DNA of 42,609 nt from Hyphomonas beringensis (GTDB lineage Bacteria > Pseudomonadota > Alphaproteobacteria > Caulobacterales > Hyphomonadaceae), in NCBI RefSeq assembly GCF_000682755.1, contig NZ_AWFF01000041.1, forward strand, positions 1 to 42,609. The letters are read 5' to 3'. Under the pieces are notes generated by a model. That model saw only the letters and a program-made list of their open reading frames with translations. It did no database searches and was not told the DNA's origin. Of the stretch, positions 1-8,623 are shown piece by piece; position 1 is the stretch's first letter; every line of letters begins with the position of its first letter. The translations under genes were made by a program, and so were the position numbers.

Positions 1-1534
1 CGATATGCCGGAAATTGTTCGGCATCTTGTCCGTAAAGAAGGGCGCGCCCTGCCGGTGAATTCGGGTCGTCTCAATATATTCCTCACCCAGCGCTTTCAG
101 ATCTTCCGCAGACAGTTCGTGCAGGACGCGGGGATAGCGTTCGCGATCCGTCAGCTGTTTCCGGCCACGCAGCCGATGCGCCAGTGACAAGATGTTCGGC
201 AATTCCAGTGTGCCATCGACCTGGGGATGGGATGCGAGGATCTGCTCGATCAGGGTAGATCCTGCCCGGGGCAGCCCGAGAATGAAAATCGGATCCGGCG
301 CCGCGCAGCCCTTGTCGCCTTGGGTGGCAAAAAGATCAGGTGTGCAGATGGATTTCTGCGCGCTGAACTCTGCCTGCATCTGCTCAGTCGTGTAGCGCAC
401 GGTCTGATGCTTTAGCGCATTGCCCAGCGCGTAAGCTTCAAAGGCCTTTTCATGGTTCTTGCGGTCTTCATGTGCCTTGCCCAAGGCAAAAGCGATATGA
501 ATGCGGGACATGTGGTCAATATCAGGTGAGGCTGCCTGCGCTTCCATGCGCGTCAATTCCTCTTCGCTGAAAGTGTAGGTCTTCAGATTGGCAAGGCCAT
601 ACCAGGCATCCCCCTGCCCAGGGGCAACCTCGGTCGCCGCGCGATAGGAGGCAATGGCATCTTCCGTGCGGCCATATGTTTTGAGGGCATGACCGCGGGA
701 AACGAGCGTCGCCGGGTCTTCCGGCAAGGCTTTCAGGATACGATCAAAATAGTCGAGCGCGGTTTCATAATCCCCTGCCTGCATGCTTTCAATGGCATAG
801 TGTGACTGGAAGACGGGATTGTCCGGATCCCGTGCCATCAGGATTTTTGCCTGCTCCAGGGCATCTGAGAATTTCTGCCGTTTGCGCAGCACCTGAATAT
901 AGTCGAGCCGCAGTTGGAGATTGTCCGGGTCCAGCTCCACGGCGCTTTCCAGCAGGAATTCTGCGTCTTCCTGCACGCCGAGCCGCGTGCCGATATCGGC
1001 CAGCAGGCGCATGCCCTCCACATGGGTCGGATTCTTGCGCAGGAATGCGCGCGCTATTTCTTCAGCCCGGAAGACACGGCCCTCATGAATATGATTTGTC
1101 ACCGCCAGAAGCTCACGCGGCAAGGCCTGCAAGCGTGTGGCCTGAGCCCGGGCATTCGCCGCAGCATCCGTATGACCGTGCAGCTCTGCCTGCGCCGTCC
1201 AACTGGCGATCAGGGAAGGATTGTAGCGTGTTGCGCGCTCGAACGCTGTCAGCGCGCCGGCTGCGTCGCCGAGTTTACGTTTAAGGTGCCCCTCTTCCTG
1301 ATAGGCCCGGCCGTAGTCCGGGGAGGCCGCTTTCAAATCCGCAAGCCTCGCAAAGGCATCCTCATGCCGATTCTCATACCTCGCGCAGACCGCCGCCATG
1401 TAAAGCGCATCCCGGTGATGCGGCTGACTGGTCAGGACATCTGCCGTGATCTGTCTGGCCCTGGCAAAATCCCCGGACTGCATGGCCTTTTGAGCCTCTC
1501 GAAGGGCTGTTTCCGGTTCAGCGTTCATGGTCAT
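1..1534 (-). CDS. TPR-repeat sulfotransferase, C-terminus cut by window edge
   Basis: Reading the minus strand from an ATG at 1534 gives about 511 residues with no stop before the window edge. Residues from about 10 to 360 are helical repeats of TPR type, with repeated A/G-Y/F-alanine spacing such as GDYETALDYFDRIL and GRTEDAIASYRAA. Near residue 415 comes FILGLPRAGSTLIEQ, the 5'-phosphosulfate-binding loop of PAPS-dependent sulfotransferases. The end (DKMPNNFRHI) lies inside the catalytic domain; the remaining domain is outside. Such proteins transfer sulfate from PAPS to an acceptor, which cannot be named here. A second ATG lies at 1528. The gene follows the TonB receptor on the same strand after a terminator. 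Domain calls are confident; the substrate is unknown. Confidence 0.88.
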   Translation of the reverse strand, partial: MTMNAEPETALREAQKAMQSGDFARARQITADVLTSQPHHRDALYMAAVCARYENRHEDAFARLADLKAASPDYGRAYQEEGHLKRKLGDAAGALTAFERATRYNPSLIASWTAQAELHGHTDAAANARAQATRLQALPRELLAVTNHIHEGRVFRAEEIARAFLRKNPTHVEGMRLLADIGTRLGVQEDAEFLLESAVELDPDNLQLRLDYIQVLRKRQKFSDALEQAKILMARDPDNPVFQSHYAIESMQAGDYETALDYFDRILKALPEDPATLVSRGHALKTYGRTEDAIASYRAATEVAPGQGDAWYGLANLKTYTFSEEELTRMEAQAASPDIDHMSRIHIAFALGKAHEDRKNHEKAFEAYALGNALKHQTVRYTTEQMQAEFSAQKSICTPDLFATQGDKGCAAPDPIFILGLPRAGSTLIEQILASHPQVDGTLELPNILSLAHRLRGRKQLTDRERYPRVLHELSAEDLKALGEEYIETTRIHRQGAPFFTDKMPNNFRHI

Positions 1535-1560
1535 CGCGCGATCATAGTCTCCCAGAAATG

Positions 1561-1595
1561 AAAAAGCAGCGCCCCGAACGTGTCAGGGCGCTGCT
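1561..1595 (-). terminator. Rho-independent terminator of the TonB receptor gene
   Basis: A perfect 10-bp stem (AGCAGCGCCC, 1565-1574, with GGGCGCTGCT, 1586-1595) encloses an 11-nt loop. On the minus strand it is followed by a T run at 1561-1565. It lies 24 bases past the receptor stop codon and 27 bases before the sulfotransferase start. Confidence 0.85.
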
Positions 1596-1618
1596 GATGG
1601 ATCAAGTAAGTGTCTGCC

Positions 1619-4195
1619 TTAGTAGCTGTAGGACACCCGGATACCAATCGTCCGCGGGCGCATGGGGGTGACCCGTTCGCGATCGAAAACGAAGTTCCCA
1701 CCAAGTTCGGCGTATTCATTCGTCAGATTCTTGACGTAGAGTTCGGCGCCCCAATTATCGGCCGTAACGCCCAGCGTACCACCGACCGTGACATAGCCAT
1801 CAATCTCCATTTTGTTGATCTCGATGACATCCGTGTAGGAGCTGTCGGAGAACACAACCTGCGGCATGACATGAGCCGTCAGACGCTGGCCTGCGATTTC
1901 CTGTTCAAGATCCCATTCATACCGCACGCGCACATTGCCCTGATAGGCAGGCGCGAAGGCAAGCTCTTCGCCCTTAACCACATCATCAGTCGGAACGAGA
2001 ACTTCCGTGATCTCTGTGTCGAGCAGCGAGAAGGCGCCCGCAACTGTCAGACCATCAACAGCTTCCGGTGCCCAGGTAAAGTCACCTTCAATACCTTTGA
2101 TTTCTGCATTGGCAGCATTGTCTGAGAAAAACAGGTTCACAATCGATGGGTCGAAAATGGTCGTTTGCAGACCGTCGATTTCCACGAAGAAGGCAGAGCC
2201 GTTGAACCGCAGGGAATTGTCGAACAGTTCGGTCTTCCAGCCGAGCTCGTAGTTCTTCACTTCATCCGTATCAACATCATAAGGCACGACATAGTTACCT
2301 GGGCCTTGGCGGCCGCCTGGGCGATTTAGCAGCCCGGGACGGAAGCCTTCAGAATAGGTTGCATAGAAGAGGAGGTCATCTGTTGGCGTCCATTCGCCGG
2401 TTGCCTTCAAGATCACGCCATCCGTGGCGGCCTTGTCCGGCGCCCCTGCAGGACCATTCGGGCCGTAGATGAAGGAGATATTGGTACCAGCCCGTTGCGC
2501 ATCTGTGTCTGTACCAAGATTATAGAAGGACGAGTTCGCGCTGCCTTCCAGATCGACCTCAACATCATAGTATCGCGCACCGAGTGTCAGAGAGAACTGG
2601 TCGGTGATATCGAAGCTGGTTTCGCCAAAGATGCCGACCTGCTTATCCGTCCGCTTGATGTCATTCCGGAAGATGACGCCTGCCGGGAAAGGACCTGGCT
2701 GGCTGTAGTAGCCTGGATAAGCGCTGCCGACTTCTCCCGTCACATCCGTGTTGGTCAGAGGGTAGTTCGGAGCAAAGCCAGTCTGCGTGCCAAAGCCCTG
2801 AACCATGGTTGAACCCGGATACACGAAGTCATTACGTTCAGCGAGTTCAAGGTCGCTGAAGAATCCGCCGAACGTGGCGCGCCAGCGATATTCTTCAGGC
2901 GTATTGAAGCGCAACTCGTGTGTCTGAACCTTGGTCTCGCTATGAGAGTTCACAGAAAGATTCGGTGCGTAGCAGGTGCCTGCAGGATCAACGCCCGAGG
3001 CCGGATAGGTCACAGAGCCGTCGCAGATATAGTAAGGCAGGTATTGGCCAACGAACAGGTAATCGGAATAATCGACAACCTGATCTGTCGTGCGGTCCGT
3101 ATACGCCCCGGTATAGACAGCTTCCAGCGCGCCAATGCGGCCTTCCAGCGTCCAGGCCGTGTTGTGGAACTTGTCTTCAATGTTCTCAGGCGTGAAGCGG
3201 ACGATATCATAATCGTCCAGTTCCGGATCCGCCGCAAAAACACCCTCGGCATCAATTTTCTGCTGAGAGTGAGAGACCAGAAGATCCCAGTCCTCATTGA
3301 TGCGATACATGCCGCTCAGGCGGAAGCCCTGATAGGTCGTATCGTTGATGTCATTTTCGACAATATTGCTATTGTTTGCCGCAACAAAGTTCACGTTGGA
3401 CAGGTCTGCTCCGGCCTGGAAACCGGCGCGTTGGGCATTCACTGGCACGCCATTTGCGCGCACAGCGCCCTCTGGACGGAACCGCGCAGAATCTTCAACC
3501 GTCAGCGTGCCGCCAACATTGTCGATATAGCCGCCCTGAGTGTCGTTATAGATAACACCGCGCAGAGCCAGCTTGTCATTGACCGGCACATTGATCATCG
3601 CTTCGACGCTATTGCTCATTTCACCGCCATCGGTGAAGGCGGTCGAAGCCTTGAAGTTTGCGCCAAAGCCATCAAAGGACGGCTTGTTCGTGATCATGCG
3701 CACGGTGCCTGCCTGGGAACTCGCCCCGAACAGCGTACCCTGCGGTCCGGACAGCACCTCGACGCGCTCGATATCTGCAGCGTAGACATCCAGATTCCGT
3801 CCGGGTTGGGCCAGCGGCTGTTCATCCAGATAGAAGCTGACATTGGGTGACAGCCCCGCCACGCCGGCCACGGTCAGGTTTGGCGTCGTGGATGCCAGGC
3901 CGCGAATATAGATCGTGTTCTGGCCCGGGCCGGATCCCCCTGCTGTGACGCCCGGCATCTGAACCAGATAATCGGTGAAGTTTTTCACGCCAAGCTGTTC
4001 AAGCTCTTGCGAGTCCAGAGCTGTCACGGTGACAGGGACATCCTGCGCGCTTTCACTTCTCTTGGTTGCGGTGATGGTCACGGTTTTCAGGCGCTTGGCC
4101 TTGGCCGGCGCTGGCTGAGCCTCTTGCGCCAGCATAGGCGGCGCAATGAGCCCAGCAACCGCAATAAGCGATACACTGCACATTAGTTTATTCAT
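1619..4195 (-). CDS. TonB-dependent outer-membrane receptor
   Basis: This 858-residue protein imports a ligand across the outer membrane using energy from TonB-ExbBD. An N-terminal signal sequence with a cut near MLAQEA precedes a TonB-box-like TVTITATKR and a plug domain (QDVPVTVTAL, then IYIRG and IERVEVLSGPQGTLFGA near residues 130-160). The barrel follows and contains typical strands such as LFYATYSEGFRPG. It ends in the aromatic signature VSYSY expected for BAM-dependent insertion. The start at 4195 is chosen over an in-frame ATG at 4225 because the signal peptide begins there and AAGGGAAG lies just upstream. The ligand is not predictable. The neighbour downstream on the same strand is the TPR-sulfotransferase. 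Confidence 0.93.
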   Translation of the reverse strand: MNKLMCSVSLIAVAGLIAPPMLAQEAQPAPAKAKRLKTVTITATKRSESAQDVPVTVTALDSQELEQLGVKNFTDYLVQMPGVTAGGSGPGQNTIYIRGLASTTPNLTVAGVAGLSPNVSFYLDEQPLAQPGRNLDVYAADIERVEVLSGPQGTLFGASSQAGTVRMITNKPSFDGFGANFKASTAFTDGGEMSNSVEAMINVPVNDKLALRGVIYNDTQGGYIDNVGGTLTVEDSARFRPEGAVRANGVPVNAQRAGFQAGADLSNVNFVAANNSNIVENDINDTTYQGFRLSGMYRINEDWDLLVSHSQQKIDAEGVFAADPELDDYDIVRFTPENIEDKFHNTAWTLEGRIGALEAVYTGAYTDRTTDQVVDYSDYLFVGQYLPYYICDGSVTYPASGVDPAGTCYAPNLSVNSHSETKVQTHELRFNTPEEYRWRATFGGFFSDLELAERNDFVYPGSTMVQGFGTQTGFAPNYPLTNTDVTGEVGSAYPGYYSQPGPFPAGVIFRNDIKRTDKQVGIFGETSFDITDQFSLTLGARYYDVEVDLEGSANSSFYNLGTDTDAQRAGTNISFIYGPNGPAGAPDKAATDGVILKATGEWTPTDDLLFYATYSEGFRPGLLNRPGGRQGPGNYVVPYDVDTDEVKNYELGWKTELFDNSLRFNGSAFFVEIDGLQTTIFDPSIVNLFFSDNAANAEIKGIEGDFTWAPEAVDGLTVAGAFSLLDTEITEVLVPTDDVVKGEELAFAPAYQGNVRVRYEWDLEQEIAGQRLTAHVMPQVVFSDSSYTDVIEINKMEIDGYVTVGGTLGVTADNWGAELYVKNLTNEYAELGGNFVFDRERVTPMRPRTIGIRVSYSY

Positions 4196-4579
4196 TTGTC
4201 TTCCCTTTGGGGCGGCTCCAGCCATTCGGCGCCAGCCGACAGGCGCACCAGAATCATGGCTGCTCGATAGGTGTCGGGCTATACATTTATTTCGATTACA
4301 GAAAGGTTTAGTCCGCCGCAGACACCCCGCAAAACCGGAATCTATCTAAAAGTGTTGTAAATATCTCGCACTAATCCACCTATGGTGCCCATATCGCCAA
4401 GATAATTATTTTGACTGCAAAGATTATTCTGGCTCGGTAAAATGCGCGCAAAAGCGCGCTATCGCCGACAATATACCGAAGACGAACCGCCTTTCTTCAG
4501 GCAAAACAGTTAAAGCCAACCCAGCGCTCAGCGCCCCCCTGAACACGCAAAACCAAGCCCCGCCCCGGCCGGCATCCCA
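4196..4579. other. Intergenic region, AT-richer than surroundings
   Basis: No gene is supported in this 384-base gap. It must carry the receptor promoter (reading minus) and the end of the transcript of the upstream secreted-protein gene. I see no convincing -35/-10 pair. The only clear structure is the hairpin at 4436-4459, listed separately. Confidence 0.6.
4436..4459 (-). terminator. Possible terminator of the secreted-protein gene
   Basis: GCGCGC (4444-4449), a four-A loop and GCGCGC (4454-4459) form a perfect 6-bp hairpin. On the minus strand it is followed by ATTTTA. It lies about 120 bases past the stop codon at 4580. The T run is short, so termination is only probable. Confidence 0.45.
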
Positions 4580-6256
4580 TCAATCGTAATAGCAGGTTCT
4601 CTTGCCCTGATTGACATAGCAGCGCAGGGATTTGCCTTGTCTGGATGAGCGGTCCTGATCCAACTGGTCATTCCAGGCCTTCATCGCACTCGCGAAGTCA
4701 TTCTCCGGCTCGGGCGGTGGTGGTGCCTGTTCCTCCTGAACGACCTTCGACTGCATCATGGCCGAATAGAGCGAGGTCGGCAGATAACGACAAACTTCGC
4801 CAGCATAACCGTAATAGGCCTGAAAAAACAGGCGCGAGTCCTCATCCGTGCGTCCGACGGTGAAGTTGTAGGCGGCGCCGCACAAGTCTCCGCCGACCGA
4901 CATAGTTCCACCGCGCGATTTCAAGGCTGCAAGCGCGTCCTTGCGCTGTTTATACCTCGCATCTGCCGCGTCCTGGGCCGCTTTGGCCGCTGCGGTATTC
5001 TTGGCATATCGTGTGTCGATTGCGACGACTGGGTCGGCGTAGCCTTCGTCGGAATTCCATGCCTCTTCAAGGTATTTGTGTAGCGTCTCCTGACGGCCGT
5101 CGTACTCCACCGGATACCACGCCTTGGACTCGTCGCGGCCGTCGCGTTTTACGGCGAACCGATACGTGTCGAAGTAGTCGTTATTCTTCATGTTCTTGTA
5201 ATAGAGATCGCTCCACCGGTAATTGGAATCGTTGTGATACATCACCGAAGCGGCATACTTGTTGTTCGGCGCAATTTCGAATGTTCGCGTACCGTCCTGC
5301 TCGTAGACAATCACGTAGCCCCCGGCACCTCCACCGGCCTGTCCCGCGGTTTCGAACGTCTCGCCCTTTTTATCGGCGAGAGACAGGGGAAACAGGCCCT
5401 TGACGTTTTCAGTTGCCTCAATCGGCGCGCCGTTTTTGTCCATGGGCCAGTAGAGGTTGGTGCTGAAATCGCCGAGCGGATGATCGAACGGCCCGAGATT
5501 GTAGAGAACTGAATGAAGCACGCGCTGCTTCAAATTCTTCGGGTTCGCGGAATGCACGGGGATCACGGGCGGGGCCTTCTCAAGCAGGGCGTTCCCGTTC
5601 CAGTCAAAGCTGGACGAATATTTCTGCCCTTCGGGCGTCAGCCTGTTCATCACAATCCGCGTCTCAAAGATGAAGCCTGATGGGCCGTCTTCCAGCTCAG
5701 CCGAAATGTCCCCCGCCACCCGGTCGACCCATTTCTCGCATTCACCATCCGCCCCGGTGAAACAGTATCGGAATGTCCCGTCCGGCTGACTGGATCCGAT
5801 CAGCAGCACCGCGGGCGCCGCGCCGTTGAACGACGTATAGTACCAACTCGCATCAGGCAGGGGGCGGAATGTGCCGGTGGGAATGTCCACAATGCCCCAC
5901 ACGCCGTCATCCCGCTTTACAAGAGCCGCGACCGTGGAAAGCGGATTGACACTCGCATAGATCCCCTCAATCAGAACTTCTCCTGTTGCCGTTTGGAGCC
6001 GCTCGAACTTCACGCGCTTCTCAGACCCGGAATAGTAGAATGACCGGCTCACCTCTCCCTTTTTCGGCTTCGGCAACCCGCTTCTGGCGATACGCTTGCG
6101 GGCTTCGTTGTATTTCACGTTCTCGATGATGACGGTGAGTTCAACAGGCGGCCCGCCATCAGCGTCGCGCACCAGATACTTAGCCAGTGCCGGCGGAGCC
6201 ACCACAACCGCACAAAAGACCACAATGCCGCAAATCCGGCCGAGCATAGACTGCAT
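4580..6256 (-). CDS. Secreted protein of unknown function (558 aa)
   Basis: I do not recognise a family. The start at 6256 is chosen because a signal peptide (about residues 1-26, ending PPALA-K) begins there and GAGGGGGA sits upstream; an in-frame ATG at 6424 would overlap the tRNA gene. The mature part is rich in aromatic residues and beta-like segments. It includes VWGIVDIPTGTFRPLP and a Gly-rich patch (ETAGQAGGGAGGYVIV). An Ala/Lys-rich helical stretch lies around residues 425-455 and a proline run (APPPPEPE) near the C-terminus. The last 15 residues hold two cysteines (RCYVNQGKRTCYYD) that could form a disulfide. A periplasmic or surface location is inferred. It stands alone between the tRNA and the TonB receptor, and its function is unknown. 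Confidence 0.75.
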   Translation of the reverse strand: MQSMLGRICGIVVFCAVVVAPPALAKYLVRDADGGPPVELTVIIENVKYNEARKRIARSGLPKPKKGEVSRSFYYSGSEKRVKFERLQTATGEVLIEGIYASVNPLSTVAALVKRDDGVWGIVDIPTGTFRPLPDASWYYTSFNGAAPAVLLIGSSQPDGTFRYCFTGADGECEKWVDRVAGDISAELEDGPSGFIFETRIVMNRLTPEGQKYSSSFDWNGNALLEKAPPVIPVHSANPKNLKQRVLHSVLYNLGPFDHPLGDFSTNLYWPMDKNGAPIEATENVKGLFPLSLADKKGETFETAGQAGGGAGGYVIVYEQDGTRTFEIAPNNKYAASVMYHNDSNYRWSDLYYKNMKNNDYFDTYRFAVKRDGRDESKAWYPVEYDGRQETLHKYLEEAWNSDEGYADPVVAIDTRYAKNTAAAKAAQDAADARYKQRKDALAALKSRGGTMSVGGDLCGAAYNFTVGRTDEDSRLFFQAYYGYAGEVCRYLPTSLYSAMMQSKVVQEEQAPPPPEPENDFASAMKAWNDQLDQDRSSRQGKSLRCYVNQGKRTCYYD

Positions 6257-6432
6257 GAAAATCCCCCTCACCAAAAAGGCCGGACCGACCTCTTCACATC
6301 TACTTTTGAGAGCAATCGGCAGAGTTGGCAAGGAAAGTTGCGGGGCTTTAGTCCAGCACGCCCCAATTCGGTGAAGACTTGAGCTGCCGGAAAAGGCCAG
6401 GCTTCGACATCGCAATAACTGCAAGAAGAAAA

Positions 6433-6509
6433 TGGCGCACCGGGGAGGATTCGAACCCCCGACCCCTAGATTCGTAGTCTAGTGCTCTATCCAACTGAGC
6501 TACCGGTGC
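6433..6509 (-). tRNA. tRNA-Arg (anticodon ACG)
   Basis: The 77-base minus-strand sequence folds as a cloverleaf. The acceptor GCACCGG pairs with CCGGTGC, the D stem is GCTC/GAGC, and the anticodon stem CTAGA/TCTAG has loop CTACGAA. The T arm is GGGGG-TTCGAAT-CCTCC. The 3' end GCCA is encoded. The anticodon ACG reads CGN arginine codons once A34 is deaminated to inosine. Confidence 0.97.
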
Positions 6510-6529
6510 CCGGCCATAAGGAAGGCGGA

Positions 6530-6558
6530 CACATACAGGCATGGTTCAGCGGATGCAA
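6530..6558 (-). promoter_or_regulatory. Possible promoter of tRNA-Arg
   Basis: On the minus strand TTGCAT (6553-6558) and TATGTG (6530-6535) are separated by 17 bases and lie about 20 bases before the tRNA 5' end. Each hexamer matches only half of the sigma-70 consensus, so the support is the spacing and position. Confidence 0.3.
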
Positions 6559-6610
6559 GCCTGTTTGAGCGCAAGATTCACACCTTTCGCAGCGAGGGCT
6601 GGAATGGGCC

Positions 6611-7546
6611 TCAAATCGGGTCTTCAGCCCCATACGCAACAGCGCTGATCCAGTCCGCATAGGCCGACACGCGCATGTAAACGCCAGGACTCTCCGGCCG
6701 CGCGCAGCCAAGGCCCCAGCTGACCACACCAATTTGCACGGGCGTATCACCTTCTGTCCTCAGCATCAGCGGCCCACCGCTGTCCCCCTGACAGGAATCG
6801 ACATCCCCTACCCCCGCACAGATTTGCGTAACCGGGTCCACGGAGACCCCCGCCAATAAATCGCTCATGCCATAGGTTGCGATCAGATCGGTCACCTGCT
6901 GCTTGCAGAGCGCTATATCCACCGGGGGCACCATGCCTTCCTGCAGGATCAGGCTGGGCGCGCTGACATGGCGACCTCCGCGGCTGACGCCGGACTGGTT
7001 GCGCGCGCCTTCCCCCATCTTGCCATAGCCTGCAACAAAGGTTTGCGGAGATGCCGCCTCGGAAAGATCCGCCACGATCCCGCTCAGGCCATCCAGCTTG
7101 GCCACCGGCCCGGTCCATTTTCCTTCGATACGCAGCAAGGCCAGATCATTGCCCTGCTCTGGCGCCCCCGGCACATAGTCAGGGTGAACGATAATGTCCT
7201 GTATGGGGAAGACGGCAGAGCGGGGAATCTCCATCAGATCACCACGGCCCACGACCAGTATCACGGGGCCGAACCGCTGCATCTTCTCGCCGGTTGCATC
7301 AGGAAAGTATTGCGCAGCCCGCCCATCGGACTCGATCTCGATACCCTCGACACAATGGCCCGCGGTCAGGGCCCATTCGGGTGAGATCATGGTCGCGCCA
7401 CATTCATGATAGACTGAACGTCCCTGCACCGCCTGCAAGGAAGCCATGCCAGGCCAATCTTCCGGGTCTGCATCATGCCCGGCGACAACACAGGCGGCCG
7501 CCATCCCCAGCAGGCCTGCCCCGACAAGACTTTTCCACCCAGGCAT
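6611..7546 (-). CDS. Trypsin-like serine protease (family S1), secreted
   Basis: This is a 311-residue chymotrypsin-fold protease with a complete triad: His64 in LTAGHC, Asp134 in NDLALL and Ser256 in GDSGGP. Asp250, six residues before the serine, is the trypsin-type S1 pocket residue, so cleavage after Arg/Lys is expected. A hydrophobic signal segment runs to about residue 19 (LLGMAAAC), which also resembles a weak lipobox. It is followed at once by VVAGHDADP, which matches the IVGG-type N-terminus of the active enzyme, so there seems to be no propeptide. The ATG shares one base with the stop of the upstream P1 peptidase gene (TAATG), indicating translational coupling. The substrate is unknown. 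Confidence 0.9.
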   Translation of the reverse strand: MPGWKSLVGAGLLGMAAACVVAGHDADPEDWPGMASLQAVQGRSVYHECGATMISPEWALTAGHCVEGIEIESDGRAAQYFPDATGEKMQRFGPVILVVGRGDLMEIPRSAVFPIQDIIVHPDYVPGAPEQGNDLALLRIEGKWTGPVAKLDGLSGIVADLSEAASPQTFVAGYGKMGEGARNQSGVSRGGRHVSAPSLILQEGMVPPVDIALCKQQVTDLIATYGMSDLLAGVSVDPVTQICAGVGDVDSCQGDSGGPLMLRTEGDTPVQIGVVSWGLGCARPESPGVYMRVSAYADWISAVAYGAEDPI

Positions 7547-8544
7547 TATACCTCCCCATATCCCCCGTGATTGGCCTCATGAACGCCCCGCGCAATAGCC
7601 CGCGCAAGCGTAGAGGCGGCCAACTCTCCTAGTCGAGATACCATGAAAGGGCGACTTTCGGCGATATCGACGCGGCCGGTCGACAGAACAAACACGGCGT
7701 CGCCATCAAATGGCGCAAACACCGGCCGGATCGCCCGCGAAAAGCCGGACAGCGCCATCTGCGCCACCCTGCGCGCCTCTTCCTGTGTGAGCGCAGCATC
7801 TGTGGCGATGCAGGCGATCGTGGTGTTCTGCCCCAGAGCCGGATTCGCCTTTGCTGCGCCCCAGTCATCCGGGTCCACGGTAAAGCCTTCAGGGGGTCGT
7901 ATACCACCGAACTCACGGTCAATTTCATAAGGCCACGCCCAATATGCCTCAGTCCCCGGCATGAAGGTGGACCCAAAGCAATTCACTCCGGCCAGCGCCC
8001 CGACTGTGATACCGTCCTTCGTCACAATGCTGGCAGACCCTGTGCCACCCGCATAAGCCCCTGCCCGGGCGCCATATCCGGCCCCTGCCCGGCCGAGAAC
8101 AAAGGCTTCCCCGGCATCCCGATATGCCGCGAGGCCCAGCCTGGCATAGGGGGAAACCTCCCCCCAATCCTTGTCGCCACCATTGGCCAGATCATACAGA
8201 ATGGCCGCCGGAACGATTGGCGTCGGCGGGACGCCTTCGCTGGGAACGAGCGCAAAGCCCCGTCCCTCTGCCTTGAGACCAGACGCGACACCGTCCGCCG
8301 CCGCGAGCCCGAAGGCGCTGCCTCCGGACAGGCAGATGGCATCAACACCTTGTACAAGACGCCCGCCCGTCAGCAAATCCGTCTCGCGAGTACCGGGCCC
8401 GCCGCCTGCGACGCAGACTGCTGCAATGGCAGGCCTGTCCGGCACAATGACGGAGACGCCGGAGCGAACTGCGCTGTCTTCCGCCTGCCCCACACGAATG
8501 CCGGGAACATCCGTGATGAGATTCCGTTTGCCGGGTGCTGTCAT
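7546..8544 (-). CDS. P1 family peptidase (DmpA/NylC-like Ntn hydrolase)
   Basis: This 332-residue protein belongs to the P1/S58 group of self-cleaving amide hydrolases, which includes DmpA-type aminopeptidases and nylon-oligomer hydrolase NylC. Family features are the N-terminal NLITDVPGIRVGQAED, the CLSGGSAFGLAAADGV segment near residue 75, and GQNTTIACIATDA near residue 245. By analogy with NylC, autocleavage is expected between Asn240 and Thr241, freeing the Thr nucleophile. No signal peptide is visible, so it is probably cytoplasmic. It is the first gene of a two-gene minus-strand operon with the S1 protease and is divergent from ggt across 79 bases. Whether it cuts beta-peptides, D-peptides or other amides cannot be told. 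Confidence 0.9.
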   Translation of the reverse strand: MTAPGKRNLITDVPGIRVGQAEDSAVRSGVSVIVPDRPAIAAVCVAGGGPGTRETDLLTGGRLVQGVDAICLSGGSAFGLAAADGVASGLKAEGRGFALVPSEGVPPTPIVPAAILYDLANGGDKDWGEVSPYARLGLAAYRDAGEAFVLGRAGAGYGARAGAYAGGTGSASIVTKDGITVGALAGVNCFGSTFMPGTEAYWAWPYEIDREFGGIRPPEGFTVDPDDWGAAKANPALGQNTTIACIATDAALTQEEARRVAQMALSGFSRAIRPVFAPFDGDAVFVLSTGRVDIAESRPFMVSRLGELAASTLARAIARGVHEANHGGYGEV

Positions 8545-8623
8545 TAATTGCGCCTCTGTCTTTCCCTTGCCTCTACAGTTTCATAAGGTCAGCCGCGACT
8601 CACGCCAAGACACGGGGATCCCC

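Noticed and set aside
2918..3850. Plus-strand open frame inside the TonB receptor gene
   Set aside because: The receptor on the minus strand is complete and diagnostic, so the plus frame is a shadow.
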